Both the position numbers and the translations under genes were made by a program. A stretch of DNA of 29,586 bases, taken from positions 1 to 29,586 of the forward strand of contig JAENRP010000428.1 of the NCBI GenBank assembly GCA_024741835.1. The letters run 5' to 3'. The stretch's first letter is position 1, and each line of letters starts with the position of its first letter. Below the pieces are notes generated by a model that ran no database searches, was not told where the DNA came from, and saw only the letters and a program-made list of their open reading frames with translations. The stretch comes from Diplocarpon mali (lineage: Eukaryota; Ascomycota; Leotiomycetes; Helotiales; Drepanopezizaceae). Shown here in pieces: positions 29,463-29,586 of this stretch.

Positions 29463-29586
29463 CTGCCGTGGGTTGACGCTGCACCGTACCCGCGGGGGAG
29501 ATGAGGAGGGTGACCTCCTCCTCCTCCTCCACTCTCCCTCCCCCCTGCAGACGGAGGAGCATGAGAAGAAAAAAAAAAAAAAGAAA

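Larger units (their letters stand above)
28794..29586. other. GC-rich host flank passing into low-complexity DNA, no firm gene
   Basis: The first 250 bp are GC-rich and open on both strands. One plus-strand frame from 28663 reaches 29160 and includes a hydrophobic LGIFWLLLLCLAV stretch, but it starts inside the gypsy terminal repeat, runs into tandem repeats and crosses an undetermined base at 29049. After 29000 the sequence is mostly repeats. A trinucleotide CTC tract lies near 29513-29530, and the window ends in an A-rich run (29570-29586). Confidence 0.5.

Overview
This window is nuclear DNA of a filamentous ascomycete (Pezizomycotina). The evidence is short introns of 46-76 nt with GTNNGT-like donors and CTRAC-like branch sites, compact genes, and a block of transposon DNA degraded almost entirely by C-to-T and G-to-A transitions, the mark of repeat-induced point mutation (RIP). 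I cannot name the species.

Left, gene-bearing part (1-15.6 kb). At the edge is the 5' end of a minus-strand gene with one intron (1-228). About 3 kb without a convincing gene follows. Then comes a plus-strand gene for a secreted, acidic protein made of five tandem repeats separated by Lys-Arg sites (3394-4122), which looks like a KEX2-processed peptide precursor. Four conserved genes follow: a membrane-anchored Kelch-repeat protein (minus, 4 exons, 5084-7156), the class I ribonucleotide reductase large subunit (minus, 4 exons, 8818-11684), a lipoate-protein ligase (minus, 2 exons, 12410-13841) and chorismate synthase (plus, 2 exons, 13945-15298). The last two diverge from a promoter of about 100 bp. 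In every spliced model the frame and the family-conserved residues are restored across each junction.

Right part (15.6-28.7 kb). One nested retrotransposon insertion fills this AT-rich block. The outer element is a Ty3/gypsy-type retrotransposon lying on the minus strand (15592-28664). It has 135-bp terminal direct repeats and a 5-bp target duplication, GGAGC. A Ty1/copia-type element on the plus strand (18884-24469) has inserted into its reverse-transcriptase region, with 238-bp LTRs, the target duplication CTTTA and a half-initiator-Met-tRNA primer binding site. Both are dead: their coding regions are full of stops, and catalytic Asp codons have become Asn. Removing each element together with one target-duplication copy gives a continuous frame: the gypsy reverse transcriptase in one case, and a small possible host gene on the minus strand in the other.

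Right edge (28.7-29.6 kb). GC-rich host DNA resumes, then gives way to tandem repeats and low-complexity tracts. One undetermined base is present (29049).

The metabolic genes (deoxynucleotide synthesis, lipoylation of mitochondrial enzymes, the shikimate pathway) are housekeeping neighbours and do not form a pathway cluster. The most unusual protein-coding locus is the repeat peptide precursor, which has no recognisable RiPP-modifying enzyme beside it.
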